64,000 bases of DNA from contig JACPYM010000113.1 in the NCBI GenBank assembly GCA_016196035.1, positions 1-64,000 of the forward strand, written 5' to 3'. Positions 51,301 through 61,566 of the stretch are shown piece by piece. The notes beneath the pieces are model-generated. The model had not been told where the DNA came from. It did no database searches and was given only the letters and a program-made list of their open reading frames with translations. Position 1 is the first letter of the stretch; every line of letters begins with the position of its first letter. This stretch comes from Acidobacteriota bacterium (lineage in GTDB: Bacteria; Acidobacteriota; Blastocatellia; RBC074). The position numbers were made by a program, and so were the translations under genes.

Positions 51301-52304
51301 ATTGGGCCACGCGCATCCTCAGTCAGGTTGAACTCGAACCCTATGCGGCAGCGCCGCTGGCAGGGAATTGGCCCGCACAAGTAAACGCGCTGCTCGCGCA
51401 GCAGCAACAGACCTGGCCGCAATTGCGCGAAGCTACGGACGGGTTGCAGCAAGTCGAATATCGGCGCTTCAACATCAAAGGCGCAGAAGTGCTGGCCCAG
51501 TTCAATCCCAAACGCCTCGTCAGCACGGCGGCCAAAGTGGATGCGGCTTCGATTCAAGCGCGCCCGTGTTTTTTATGCGTCGGCAATCTGCCCGAAGAAG
51601 AGCGCGGCTTGCCGTTTGGTGATGATTTCGTCGTGCTCTGCAATCCGTTTCCAGTCCTGCCCAAACATTTGGTTGTTACCGCGCGGCAGCATACGCCCCA
51701 AGCCGTCGCGGCCAGCTTCGGCAGTTTGCTGGACGTGACGCGGGCATTGGGCGCAGACTTTTTCACGCTTTACAACGGGCCGAAATGCGGCGCGTCGGCC
51801 CCCGATCACTTGCACTTTCAAGCCGCAGAAGCCACGCGGCTGCCACTCTGGCGTGAACTTGAACGCGGGCCTTTACAACGTTGGCCGTCAGCCTCGGCAG
51901 TCGAGACCTTCACGCTGCCCTGCTATCGCATCAATATGCTAGGCGCATTCGGCAGCGACCGTACTGCTTTGCTGGCCTGGTTTGAACGGGCCTTGTCTAC
52001 ACTGGCGGCGCTTACGGAAAGCAAGGATGAGCCGTTGCTGAACCTGCTGGCAACCTTCAACAACGGCCGCTGGTGCGTCTTGCTCTTGCCGCGCCAGCGG
52101 CATCGCCCGACCTGTTACGACGCCGAAGGCGATGCCAGGTTGACCATCAGCCCGGCGGCGATTGATCTGGGCGGCGTGCTGGTCGTGCCGCAGCCAGAGC
52201 ATTTCGCGCGGCTGACGGCCGTGGCGTTGGGACAGATTTATACTGAGGTCACGTTGCGAGACGATTTGTTTACTGCTTGGTTGACACAACTTACCCAGGA
52301 TTGA
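51297..52304 (+). CDS. DUF4922 family protein (HIT/galactose-phosphate uridylyltransferase-like)
   Basis: This is a 335-residue protein. The N-terminal part (about 1-95) includes VEYRRFNIKGAEVLAQFNPK and ARPCFLCVGNLPEEERGLPF. The HIT-like core has LCNPFPVLPKHLVVTARQHT, a conserved ALGADFFTLYNGPKCGASAP, and DHLHFQA, an HxHxQ-type active-site motif. Relatives of this fold are nucleotide-sugar phosphorylases or transferases. The ATGA overlap with the glycosyltransferase suggests it supplies or recycles an activated sugar, which is inference. Confidence 0.85.
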   Translation: MNWATRILSQVELEPYAAAPLAGNWPAQVNALLAQQQQTWPQLREATDGLQQVEYRRFNIKGAEVLAQFNPKRLVSTAAKVDAASIQARPCFLCVGNLPEEERGLPFGDDFVVLCNPFPVLPKHLVVTARQHTPQAVAASFGSLLDVTRALGADFFTLYNGPKCGASAPDHLHFQAAEATRLPLWRELERGPLQRWPSASAVETFTLPCYRINMLGAFGSDRTALLAWFERALSTLAALTESKDEPLLNLLATFNNGRWCVLLLPRQRHRPTCYDAEGDARLTISPAAIDLGGVLVVPQPEHFARLTAVALGQIYTEVTLRDDLFTAWLTQLTQD

Positions 52305-52321
52305 GTGGGGGCAGAAGCGTG

Positions 52322-52670
52322 AGTAGTGCAACCTGCCGAGGTTGCGCGGTGTCACGGCTACGGCCAAGGCTTCACTTGCGGCACCACGCAACCTCGGTAG
52401 CATTCGTTTCTACATAAGTCTGACGCTCTGTGTCTTTGCCCTGAAAGGGCAGCATTCAATAGCCGTGGGCAACGCCCACGGTAGGCCGTCAGCAGGTTCT
52501 ACGGCCCTGCCGGGGCCGGACTCGACGTCGAATGCGGCCCCGGCAGGGCCGAAAATTCTTCCCGAACCGTTCCGTGGGCGTTGCCCACGGCTATTGAATT
52601 ACGCCCTTTCAGGGCTTTTCTCGGAGCCGGTAGACTTGTGTAGAAACGAATGCTCGGTAGGTTGCGCTAC
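52322..52670. repeat. Nested inverted-repeat element (~350 bp)
   Basis: Outer arms with GTAGTGCAACCTGCCGAGGT and, inverted, CTCGGTAGGTTGCGCTAC enclose CCTGAAAGGGC / GCCCTTTCAGG, TCAATAGCCGTGGGCAACGC / GCGTTGCCCACGGCTATTGA, and an innermost GGCCCTGCCGGGGCCG / CGGCCCCGGCAGGGCC pair. No open frame of note is present. It fills most of the gap 52305-52818. Confidence 0.8.
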
Positions 52671-52818
52671 CAATGCCAGCCGCTTGGTTGTTGATTGAGG
52701 AGTAGCGTGGTGTGGCAAACCGATTCTGCTTGTTTTGAGGTGGCCATTCTGGTGTTGGACGAGTGAACCCAAAGACAAGTATTACGAAATGCTGAAGGTC
52801 AAACGGTAACGAGTAACA

Positions 52819-54186
52819 ATGCTGGCATTGCTTCAAGCGGAACCAAGGGTGAAGGTCGGGTTGCTCACGCGTGCGACGCAGGTCGGCTTTGCGCTCGCGG
52901 GCGCTTGCCTGGCAACCAACGGACATCGGTTTTCAAAAGGCGAATATCTAGCGACCGTTGAAAGCGACGGGAGCATCGCGATCACTGCTGCGCAGGGCGG
53001 TGTTGTCAGGTTCGCACCTGCCACTGACATTGAATTGACCTGCGCGCAAGCGGCTGCTTTCACTTTGCGCGGCGTGACCATCGGGATTGATTTTCATTGG
53101 CAGCAGCAGGAAGACCAGACTTTTACCGGGGCTTTGCTCTTGCATACCGATTCGCAAGGACGCCTGACGGTCATCAACCGCGTGCCAGTCGAAGAGTACG
53201 TGACCAGCGTGATCGCTTCGGAAATGAGCGCGACGGCGCACCCCGAATTGCTCAAGGCGCACGCCATCATTTCGCGCAGTTGGTTGCTGGCGCAGCTTGC
53301 CCCTTGGAAAAACGCGAGAGCCAACGCCGGCCAAATCCAAACGGCTGAAGAAATTGTGCGCTGGTACGACCGCGAGAACCACACGGGCTTCGATATTTGC
53401 GCCGATGACCATTGCCAGCGTTATCAAGGCGTAACCAAAGTGACCGCCGCGAACGTCTTTGAGGCTATCAATGCGACGCGCGGGCGGGTTTTGGCCTATG
53501 CGGGCGAGTTATGCGATGCGCGCTTCTCGAAATCCTGCGGCGGTTTCACCGAACTGTTCAGCACGGCTTGGGAAGATGCGGACGTGCCGTACTTGCAGGC
53601 GTTTTATGACGGCGAGACTTTACCGGCTGATGGCCGCTTGCCGTTGAGTGACGAAGCCAACGCGGCGGCCTGGATTCAGCAAACGCCACCCGCGTTTTGC
53701 AATGCACCTGAGCCGGCGATCCTGACGAAGATTCTGCCCAACTTCGATCAGGCGACGACGGACTTTTACCGCTGGCAGGTGACGCTGGAACAGGCCGAGC
53801 TACAGGCTTTGCTTGAACGCAAGCTGGGTTTGAGCTTCGGCGCAATCCACGCGCTGGAACCGGTTGAACGCGGCGCTTCCGGACGGTTGAAACGGTTGCG
53901 GATCGCGGGCGCGCAACGCACGCTGATCATCGGCAAGGAATTGGAAATCCGGCGCGCCCTCTCGCCATCGCATCTTTACAGTTCGGCCTTTGTCATTGAA
54001 CCGGGCGCGGTGCAGAATGGCGTCCCCGCGCGCTTCACGCTCCGTGGCGCTGGTTGGGGGCACGGCGTCGGGTTATGTCAGATCGGAGCCGCGTTGATGG
54101 CCGAACAAGGCTACGACGCCGCGCAAATCTTGCAGCATTACTATCGTGGGACACAACTTTTCGAGTTATACCGAGGTGCTTCATGA
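52819..54186 (+). CDS. SpoIID/LytB domain protein
   Basis: This is a 455-residue protein. The SpoIID/LytB hallmarks are VPVEEYVTSVIASEMSATAH, ELLKAHAIISRSWLLAQLA, TRGRVLAYAGELCDARFSKS leading into CGGFTELFSTAWED, and the closing GAGWGHGVGLCQIGAALMAE followed by YYRGTQL. SpoIID proteins are lytic transglycosylases acting on denuded peptidoglycan, and LytB relatives enhance amidases. No signal peptide is obvious. GT2, DUF4922 and SpoIID genes are also neighbours in other bacteria (from memory), which supports a shared cell-wall glycan role. Confidence 0.9.
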   Translation: MLALLQAEPRVKVGLLTRATQVGFALAGACLATNGHRFSKGEYLATVESDGSIAITAAQGGVVRFAPATDIELTCAQAAAFTLRGVTIGIDFHWQQQEDQTFTGALLLHTDSQGRLTVINRVPVEEYVTSVIASEMSATAHPELLKAHAIISRSWLLAQLAPWKNARANAGQIQTAEEIVRWYDRENHTGFDICADDHCQRYQGVTKVTAANVFEAINATRGRVLAYAGELCDARFSKSCGGFTELFSTAWEDADVPYLQAFYDGETLPADGRLPLSDEANAAAWIQQTPPAFCNAPEPAILTKILPNFDQATTDFYRWQVTLEQAELQALLERKLGLSFGAIHALEPVERGASGRLKRLRIAGAQRTLIIGKELEIRRALSPSHLYSSAFVIEPGAVQNGVPARFTLRGAGWGHGVGLCQIGAALMAEQGYDAAQILQHYYRGTQLFELYRGAS

Positions 54187-54401
54187 ACGAGTATTACCGG
54201 CTCGAACTGCCACAGCGCCGCCGTCTGCTGGCGGATGAAGGTTTTGTCCGGGATTGGACGCGCATTTGGACGCATCCAGATGGCCGCGCCATTGGCGAGG
54301 GCGTCGCGGCAGCCTTAACCGATGAAGCCTTTTGCCGGTTCTTGCACGTCAGCGTGCCGCACGAACTCGCTGATCTCTGGGTCGAAAGCGCGCGCGCCTG
54401 A
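54183..54401 (+). CDS. 72-residue protein of unknown function
   Basis: ATG 54183 overlaps the SpoIID stop by four bases, which fixes the start. The protein is small and soluble, with aromatic-rich motifs (LLADEGFVRDWTRIWTHPDG) and ends with AFCRFLHVSVPHELADLWVE. No family was recognised. Tight coupling argues that it is real and works with the SpoIID or glycosyltransferase gene. Confidence 0.6.
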   Translation: MNEYYRLELPQRRRLLADEGFVRDWTRIWTHPDGRAIGEGVAAALTDEAFCRFLHVSVPHELADLWVESARA

Positions 54402-54455
54402 TGAGGCGAAGTTGCGAACCTTTCTTCTTACCTTTCCTAACCGTCTGCGAGGTGT

Positions 54456-55259
<804 letters not shown>

Positions 55260-55306
55260 ACTACATCAACGTGAAGACAAGTGATGCTTGATTAGTGCCG
55301 TAACCT

Positions 55307-56710
55307 TCATGCTTTGGGTAGTGATCTTAAAGCAGGCATTTCGCTGCTCTGGGCGTTCAAGGGTTGCAAACATTCGCGTTGACCGTGTTGTCGGTCATTT
55401 GCAACGAACCAAAGAAAGGTTTCCTGTTCAGCGTCAGCCTCACGACCATTGACTGAAACCAAAGGTGTCACGACACGATGCCTTATGCTGGCGGGATTGC
55501 CGATAAGCTCTAATGCCTGCCGAATATCTTGGTTCATCGAAGTACGGAAGGCTTGGCGCAACGGCTCAATAGCAAGTGGCGTCGCCGTAACTGTCCGCTC
55601 GCCGGCATACATGTCAGGCCAATCCTGTTGTTGAGCGTTAGCCGCGAGCCAGCATTCGCTATAACGCGGCGCAAAGAGTCCAGCGGGACTGTAACGCGCG
55701 TGCCGATTGATGCGGAAAAAGCCTACTGGTTCGATATTGACTGCACCTAAGCCCAGCGATTTTCCCATGCCCAGCTTGTGGCGGAACTCTGGCGTCGGCT
55801 TGAGTGTGTACAACAACAGCCCAAATTCCCGTGTGCTGAGATTGTCGAAATCTACGTGAAAATAAAACTCAGTCTGTGCTTTGATGGGTGTAATCTTGGT
55901 TTTTTGCTGGTTCCGCTCGCTGTTTCGTGTTTCCCAGGCTTTGGCATTGATGTCTTGCGGACGATGGTGTAAGTAAAACTTGCGGCCTTGTGGAATATGA
56001 ATTTGTGAGTTTAGTTCACCCTTCGAGATATGACGGTTATTACCAGCTTTTCTTTTGAAATATAAAGCAGGACTGGGAGGTTTTGGGCTGTCCAGAATTC
56101 GTAAAATTACAGGTGATAAAAGACAGTCATCCCCAGCATTTGTTTTACCGTGTGAAAAGTAAATGCGACTTCCCAAAGCAATCGCCGATTCCTCACTACC
56201 TGTTTTCTGATCCTCAACGAAACCAAATAGCTGTTCAGCGATTGAGATTTGCTCACTATACGAATCGAAAGGTAGAACCTCTGGGTCTATTTCAGCAAAA
56301 AACTTGAACAAAGAATCCAACTCAATTTTCCTTATTCGCCCCTGACTCCATTTTCGATAAGAATAAGCTGTATCTGCCAATACACGCATTGCTGAATTGC
56401 TAGCGGCCTCAGCGAGGCTAGAAATCAAGCCACGCAAAGAGGAAGCTGGGATTGCGGGCTTTTGATCAAGCAAGAAAGGCGAAACATCAGCCGGAGTTTG
56501 CTCACTGGCTTCTTTACGATTGGCCCCGATAAAAATCGGCGATTCAGTTGTAAGGCGACAAATGATACGGCCAGAAAAGGTTCTATCTACATATTTATCG
56601 TGACGCACCTGATTGACCTTCAAATCCTCGAAGTCCGCGACTGAAAGATCGTCTGGCCGTGCTTCATCAACGACAGGGACGAAATGGTAAGGATTGTGAT
56701 AGTGCGTCAT
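55307..56710 (-). CDS. RAMP superfamily protein, TIGR03986-like (CRISPR-associated type)
   Basis: This is a 467-residue protein and the last gene of the operon. It begins with YHFVPVVDEARP, typical of the TIGR03986 class. It contains FSGRIICRLTTESPIFIGAN, the RAMP glycine/serine helix AIPASSLRGLISSLAEAASN, and the late glycine-rich loop FRHKLGMGKSLGLGAVNIEP. Cas7-like RAMP proteins form the RNA-binding backbone of type III effectors. Its ATG overlaps the preceding RAMP gene's stop by four bases. The base composition is more A+T-rich than the upstream envelope genes. Confidence 0.85.
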   Translation of the reverse strand: MTHYHNPYHFVPVVDEARPDDLSVADFEDLKVNQVRHDKYVDRTFSGRIICRLTTESPIFIGANRKEASEQTPADVSPFLLDQKPAIPASSLRGLISSLAEAASNSAMRVLADTAYSYRKWSQGRIRKIELDSLFKFFAEIDPEVLPFDSYSEQISIAEQLFGFVEDQKTGSEESAIALGSRIYFSHGKTNAGDDCLLSPVILRILDSPKPPSPALYFKRKAGNNRHISKGELNSQIHIPQGRKFYLHHRPQDINAKAWETRNSERNQQKTKITPIKAQTEFYFHVDFDNLSTREFGLLLYTLKPTPEFRHKLGMGKSLGLGAVNIEPVGFFRINRHARYSPAGLFAPRYSECWLAANAQQQDWPDMYAGERTVTATPLAIEPLRQAFRTSMNQDIRQALELIGNPASIRHRVVTPLVSVNGREADAEQETFLWFVANDRQHGQRECLQPLNAQSSEMPALRSLPKA

Positions 56711-58311
56711 TGGTGATTCCTCTCTGTCTGAATGCGTCTGTGAAGCTCAGTTACCCATTGCTGCAAGATCGTTCGGGTTGCGTCATTGAGTGTGGTGGTT
56801 GAACTGAGCGTCGCCCATTGGGCAGGTGTTAATCCGGCTTTGAAGCTTGCTGGGCAATCGTCCCAGCTTGGCAATTTCAAGCTTTCAATTGTTAGTTTTG
56901 CTGTGCCATAACCTTTTGCCGCGCCTAAACCCAGGCGCACGTCGCCTTCCATAAAATCGCGTAAAACTAACGTCAGCAATCCAAGCGGCCAACCATTTCC
57001 GGCAATATGTCGTAAGCGCGCCAGATTAAGCGAGATTGTGCCGTGTAGTGTCGGACGATCAACCGATCTGGCATTGAATTTTTTGGCTTCAGCACCGCCC
57101 CCGGTAAAGCGGTCTATGGCGACAAATTCCTGTTGGAACAATTCGTTTTCCTGAACGGTATCTGTCGCCACAAAGTCAGAAAACCCAATCGTCGCCTTCC
57201 AACTGGTGCTGCCGAATAGCAGGCAGATTGGACAGAGCAGCTTGAGTTTATCGGTTAACTGTTCGTGAAGTTCATCCACATGACAGGCTTGGCGTTCCCC
57301 GTTGTCATTGAGATAACAAGCGCATTTTTCATTGCCGATAGTGCGCACGATCTTTTCAGCCTGCGCACGAAACGCGCCGCGCAGTGAAGTTGCTGGCAAT
57401 AGCGGCTTGCCATTGGCAGTCAGCAATGGCGTATGACCAGCTTTCTTCTCCCCAATGGTTCCTGTTCGACTGGGATCGTTGACCAAAAAGTTACTCAGAA
57501 AATCAAGTCGGGCCTTCAGCGTGACCGATTCCGTAGTGTTGGCAGTTGGATAAATCTGCTTGGCCTGTGATTCGAATGCTTGCCGTTCGTGAAGCGGAAT
57601 TGACTTTAATGCTGCATAACCAGTAGTTGGCGCGTCGCTGGCAATCCACGCCGCTACATCGTCTTTGGTCATTCGTTGCAGGTCGGTCAGTTCCCAGCGG
57701 AGCGTTCCATAACCGCTGCCTGTACCTGCGCCCAGCTTCAGCACCTCCACATTGAAATTGTTCAGTAGCCAGAGCAAATCAGTAATCTCGGCATCGGTAA
57801 AATCTTGTCCGCTGATGGCAATAGTAAAACTAACACCCGGAGGCACAAATTCCTCGTGAAATAGCCGCTGCTCACTGGCGGTTTTGGTCAGGCGATCCAG
57901 CGTGACAGCAGCGGTCACACCTGTCAGTCGGATTGGCTCCCAATGCGGTGGCTTATACGGAAACGCAACGGGAATTGGGTCAAGAATGCGGGCGTCATAA
58001 AACTCTGCTTTACCACCAACTGCAATTGGATTTCCGGCGGCGTCTTTTTTTTCAGGGTCTTCACTGCCAAACAATTGTTCCGAAGTTAGTAGCTGGGTCT
58101 TTTTTGCATGGGATCGCAGGACTCCTTTGAGTGAAGAACCTGGAATGTACGGACGTTCATTGCAATCTGTGCCGACAGCATTGATTTCTATCTTCCCCTG
58201 TGTTTTTTCATTCACGAAGTCCGGGCGCGCTGTTTCACTGCCATTGCCAATGTGTAAAGGGGCCTGCGTCGTGAGCCGCCCGACGATCATCCAACGATTA
58301 AGAAATGACAT
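56707..58311 (-). CDS. Double RAMP (Csm3/Cas7-like) protein
   Basis: This is a 534-residue protein. ATG 58311 is chosen because AAGGAG lies seven bases upstream; it overlaps the preceding gene by 14 bases. Two RAMP units are visible. Unit 1 has TTQAPLHIGNGSETARPDFV, YIPGSSLKGVLRSHA and GAGTGSGYGTL. Unit 2 has LLPATSLRGAFRAQAEKIV, a CPICLLFGS cysteine segment, AIDRFTGGGAEAKKF and LGLGAAKGYGTAKL. The Asp in ARPDFV sits where Csm3 carries its RNA-cleaving Asp, so backbone RNase activity is possible but unproven. Confidence 0.87.
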   Translation of the reverse strand: MSFLNRWMIVGRLTTQAPLHIGNGSETARPDFVNEKTQGKIEINAVGTDCNERPYIPGSSLKGVLRSHAKKTQLLTSEQLFGSEDPEKKDAAGNPIAVGGKAEFYDARILDPIPVAFPYKPPHWEPIRLTGVTAAVTLDRLTKTASEQRLFHEEFVPPGVSFTIAISGQDFTDAEITDLLWLLNNFNVEVLKLGAGTGSGYGTLRWELTDLQRMTKDDVAAWIASDAPTTGYAALKSIPLHERQAFESQAKQIYPTANTTESVTLKARLDFLSNFLVNDPSRTGTIGEKKAGHTPLLTANGKPLLPATSLRGAFRAQAEKIVRTIGNEKCACYLNDNGERQACHVDELHEQLTDKLKLLCPICLLFGSTSWKATIGFSDFVATDTVQENELFQQEFVAIDRFTGGGAEAKKFNARSVDRPTLHGTISLNLARLRHIAGNGWPLGLLTLVLRDFMEGDVRLGLGAAKGYGTAKLTIESLKLPSWDDCPASFKAGLTPAQWATLSSTTTLNDATRTILQQWVTELHRRIQTERNHQ

Positions 58312-60100
58312 GGGCTTCTCCTTGCCTGGGGTAACTGGTCCAGTGGACATCAAGGTTCACGGCGATTTCTCCATAGCCGCCTTCCGGTAAAAATGGACAG
58401 GTCGTCCAATGATTGCCATAGCGTTCAACAGCCCATTCTGGCAAAGGCAAGCCGTGCGCAAGCCACTGGTCAATGCAAGTCTGCGCGTCGGATGACAGCC
58501 CCGGTGTGGCTTGCAAAACGAAGACGCTGCCTGGATCGGTAAGTAACCACGGGCTATATGGTTTTCCTGCTTGAAAGCGATGCCAGAGATACTGACCGCC
58601 TGCCAGCGACTGCTGGGCAAAGAACTGCGCCAGTTGAAGCGTATTGCCGGAAAGTTGCGCCCATGCCGCTTGATAGGCAGTGTATAGATTTGATTGGAGA
58701 ATGCTGTCTTGGTCGCAAAGCAACGCCGGAGTTTGTAACGTCACAATCCAAACGCCATTGCGCGATGTATTTTGTGAGACGTGCATAGTGGCCAAGGGAG
58801 AGGTCAGTACTTCGACTGCAACGTGCGCTTTAGTTTTGCCAATCGCACCTATGCCATTCGACAACAGGTCAAGTAATTGTGCCTCGACTTTGCTTTGGTC
58901 GTGTTGAGGAACTGCGCCTAAATCAATCTGGCAGAACCAATCCGTTTTGTGAGGGACCACTTTTTCATAGGCAAAAAGCTGTTCGTCTTTAGCCTTGCGA
59001 CGATTGGAATCAATTGCTGTGCGGACTCGCAATTCGCGTCCGGGTTCCACCCAGCCAAACTTTTGTTGCACATCATTATTGGTTTTCCAATCTATGGCAA
59101 ACTCAGGGGCTACCAATTCATTGTTCTCATCTTGCAGGAGGAGTGGTGCTGCTGACCGCGCTACGTCATAAACCTTCTTACCAGCCTTTACGGTTGATAG
59201 CGGGGCAGTGACAGCGCGAGCAGTGTGCCCTTTTTCCACAGGAAAGGCGTGTGTAAAGCGTACCTTTTCAAAGTGACGGCAAAGCTCAGGGCGAACAGGG
59301 TCAGTATTGGTGTCAATCGTGCCCTGCATAGGTTGCCCCAACAATGCTAGCCAGGTACTTGCCAGACTTCCTTTGATGGCTGCACCGGGAAGAATGGAAT
59401 CCGATTCAAACAGATTGGGATCAATCCGACGACGCGCTATGCAGAATGGCGCACTTGGTGACAGCTTGAGTGAAAGCACATCCGCGCCTGTCGCCATGGT
59501 AGTTTTGGCTACAGTCGCAGCTTTTTGAAGTGGGCTAACTTTGACATTCAACAAACGCCCAAAACCAACCGAACGTTCCGCACCGAAGCTCGTGATCCAA
59601 CGCAATCCAATTTCCACCTGCTGCCTGATTTGGTCGGCGGTATTCGTATCGGCAGCGCTGAAACGAACTGCACCTGAAAACGTCACGGCTGCACCTACCT
59701 GATAAGGTGCATCTAGGACTTGATAGAACCCTTTTTTGACCGCACCGCTCTCAGCCTCAATGCTAATTCGATAACGTGTTTGGTCTTTATGCTGGCGCTG
59801 ACTGGTGAAATCGCCAAAATATAAGGCCCCGCGTAATGGAGCATACGAAGAAACGTTGTGGTGATCTGAGCGATTCCCCAACAATGTTGCCGTGTCAGGC
59901 TGAAAGACCGCGCCAACAGCAGATTGCAATTCCGTCCAGGCTTGTCGTAAGCGACCCTTGATTAATGTGCCAGGGAGGTAATGCTCATTTTTACTGTTGC
60001 GGGCGAAGGGGCTGGAAACACCACTCGTTCCCACAGCAGTCGAATGTGTCAGGATTGGCCCCTGTAAAACCAAATCAATTTTTAGATCATAATCAAGCAT
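58298..60100 (-). CDS. Double RAMP (Cas7-like) protein, diverged
   Basis: This is a 600-residue protein. ATG 60100 has AAGGAG upstream. Unit 1 includes LDYDLKIDLVLQGPILTHS, HYLPGTLIKGRLRQAWTEL and FGAERSVGFGRLLNVKV. Unit 2 includes ILPGAAIKGSLASTWLALLG and a GIGAIGKTKAHVAVE loop. A further about 130-residue C-terminal extension (LLCDQDSILQSNLYTAYQAA, WAVERYGNHW) is not recognised. It lies 11 bases after the Cas10-like gene. It probably joins the other RAMP proteins in a multi-subunit RNA-binding complex. Confidence 0.82.
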   Translation of the reverse strand: MLDYDLKIDLVLQGPILTHSTAVGTSGVSSPFARNSKNEHYLPGTLIKGRLRQAWTELQSAVGAVFQPDTATLLGNRSDHHNVSSYAPLRGALYFGDFTSQRQHKDQTRYRISIEAESGAVKKGFYQVLDAPYQVGAAVTFSGAVRFSAADTNTADQIRQQVEIGLRWITSFGAERSVGFGRLLNVKVSPLQKAATVAKTTMATGADVLSLKLSPSAPFCIARRRIDPNLFESDSILPGAAIKGSLASTWLALLGQPMQGTIDTNTDPVRPELCRHFEKVRFTHAFPVEKGHTARAVTAPLSTVKAGKKVYDVARSAAPLLLQDENNELVAPEFAIDWKTNNDVQQKFGWVEPGRELRVRTAIDSNRRKAKDEQLFAYEKVVPHKTDWFCQIDLGAVPQHDQSKVEAQLLDLLSNGIGAIGKTKAHVAVEVLTSPLATMHVSQNTSRNGVWIVTLQTPALLCDQDSILQSNLYTAYQAAWAQLSGNTLQLAQFFAQQSLAGGQYLWHRFQAGKPYSPWLLTDPGSVFVLQATPGLSSDAQTCIDQWLAHGLPLPEWAVERYGNHWTTCPFLPEGGYGEIAVNLDVHWTSYPRQGEAHVIS

Positions 60101-60111
60101 TAGCGGTCTCC

Positions 60112-61566
60112 TTAGACGAGATAATCCCAAAGGGCATTGGCGTGCAGCCAGAAGCTTTGTTCACCAAAAGAATTGAACAATTGCTGCAACGCATCTTCAG
60201 GCTTGCCAGCTTTGATGGCGGCGGATTGAAGGCGTTTTAGTAGCTGTTTGCGGGTGCTTTCTCGCTGCGTGACGCTATCGGTTGGGCGTAACGCCGTCAG
60301 TAGTTCTTCTGTTAATTCGTGGAGTGGTTTGCGCGGCAACTCTTCCGCATAGTCATAGACAAAATCACCCAACGCTGCCATTGTCATTCCATCCAGAATC
60401 AATGTTTCAGGATTAAGAGAATCAGTTGTTGTGACAGGTTGCGGGCTACGCTCGCGGCGATACGCTTCTAAATCGCGTCCGACGTGATCGAATGATTCTA
60501 GTACCTCGTAAGCAAAGAGATTTTGCGCACGGCTTTTGGCTTTCGCGAGTTTCGCTAGGTTTTGTGCCAGTGCCGTGATGCGATGAATCGGGGCGTTATG
60601 ATGACAGAAAACAAGCCCGCCTGAATGACGCAGCGGCTGCCCTTTGAATTGCCATTTTTCTGACTGTTGATAGAAGTATTGCAAAGCTTCCCATCCCTTC
60701 CACGCCGGGACAATCCACATCAATTCATCGCCGCCCCAAAGCAAGGTCTCAACCCGATGCTTGCCTTTGCAGGTTTGCCAGTCACTATCCGCTTCCATGC
60801 AATCTAGCAGTCCTTCTAACATCGCGCGGCGATAGGATTGCACCGTCTGATCAAACTTCAACCATTCGGCGCGGCTATTACTGACCGATCTTTTGATGAA
60901 GCCAAACTGGTTGCCGTCCAGATATATCAGCGCCATTTTGCCATTCAAATTACCTTTGGCTTTGTCCTCGGTTAGCTCATTCAATTCGTGTGTGAAGTTG
61001 CGTTGCAATGGCCTGCCGATGTGCTCTTCATAAAATTTCTGCTTGAGCTGTTGCCCAACCTGGCGACGTGTTGCTACCGATTCACTCACCCGCCAGGTTT
61101 TGTTTTCAGGCGCAGAAACATCGCGCGTTGCCGCCCGTACCAAATCAATTTCACAAACTTGGACACCCTGCGCGGAAGAAAGTGCAAGCGAAGGCGATTG
61201 CATCTGTTGCCAACGATTCTTTGCTTGTAACACTTCGATGTCGCGTGCGAAGGATTGGTCGTCGCTTTTAGGCTGAAAGCTGACTACAAATGTCGCGTGT
61301 TGTAACTTAGCGTCGTTGGCTAGCGTGGTCTGCACAGCATCGCGAACAGCCTGTGCGGTGGTTAAGTCCGTGGCTTCAAATTCATAAAGGCCAATAGATG
61401 CCCCAGTCGTTAAGACTTTTAAGTTGGTAGGCTGCACTAAGTCTGCCAGCTTTTCTACCGCATTTAAGAGTAGCAAGCCGCCTCCACGCACTGTGCTTAA
61501 ATCCTGTGTGTCATACACAAAGTTGCCGAGGTTGACGGCTTCCACTCGCAGAAAATATTGACTCAT
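60112..61566 (-). CDS. Compact Cas10-like palm-domain protein (GGDE)
   Basis: This is a 484-residue protein. An N-terminal palm-like region (about 1-130) includes DTQDLSTVRGGGLLLLNAVE. A second palm (about 208-400) includes GKMALIYLDGNQFGF (D217), LLWGGDELMWIV with GGDE at 278-281 in place of Cas10 GGDD, and the Cas10-typical GLVFCHHNAPIHRITALAQN. The C-terminus is helical. There is no N-terminal HD nuclease domain and no zinc finger, so it is smaller than usual Cas10. In Cas10 this site makes cyclic oligoadenylates. The second acidic residue is Glu here, so cyclase activity is plausible but open. Its ATG overlaps the S-4TM stop by four bases. Confidence 0.85.
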   Translation of the reverse strand: MSQYFLRVEAVNLGNFVYDTQDLSTVRGGGLLLLNAVEKLADLVQPTNLKVLTTGASIGLYEFEATDLTTAQAVRDAVQTTLANDAKLQHATFVVSFQPKSDDQSFARDIEVLQAKNRWQQMQSPSLALSSAQGVQVCEIDLVRAATRDVSAPENKTWRVSESVATRRQVGQQLKQKFYEEHIGRPLQRNFTHELNELTEDKAKGNLNGKMALIYLDGNQFGFIKRSVSNSRAEWLKFDQTVQSYRRAMLEGLLDCMEADSDWQTCKGKHRVETLLWGGDELMWIVPAWKGWEALQYFYQQSEKWQFKGQPLRHSGGLVFCHHNAPIHRITALAQNLAKLAKAKSRAQNLFAYEVLESFDHVGRDLEAYRRERSPQPVTTTDSLNPETLILDGMTMAALGDFVYDYAEELPRKPLHELTEELLTALRPTDSVTQRESTRKQLLKRLQSAAIKAGKPEDALQQLFNSFGEQSFWLHANALWDYLV

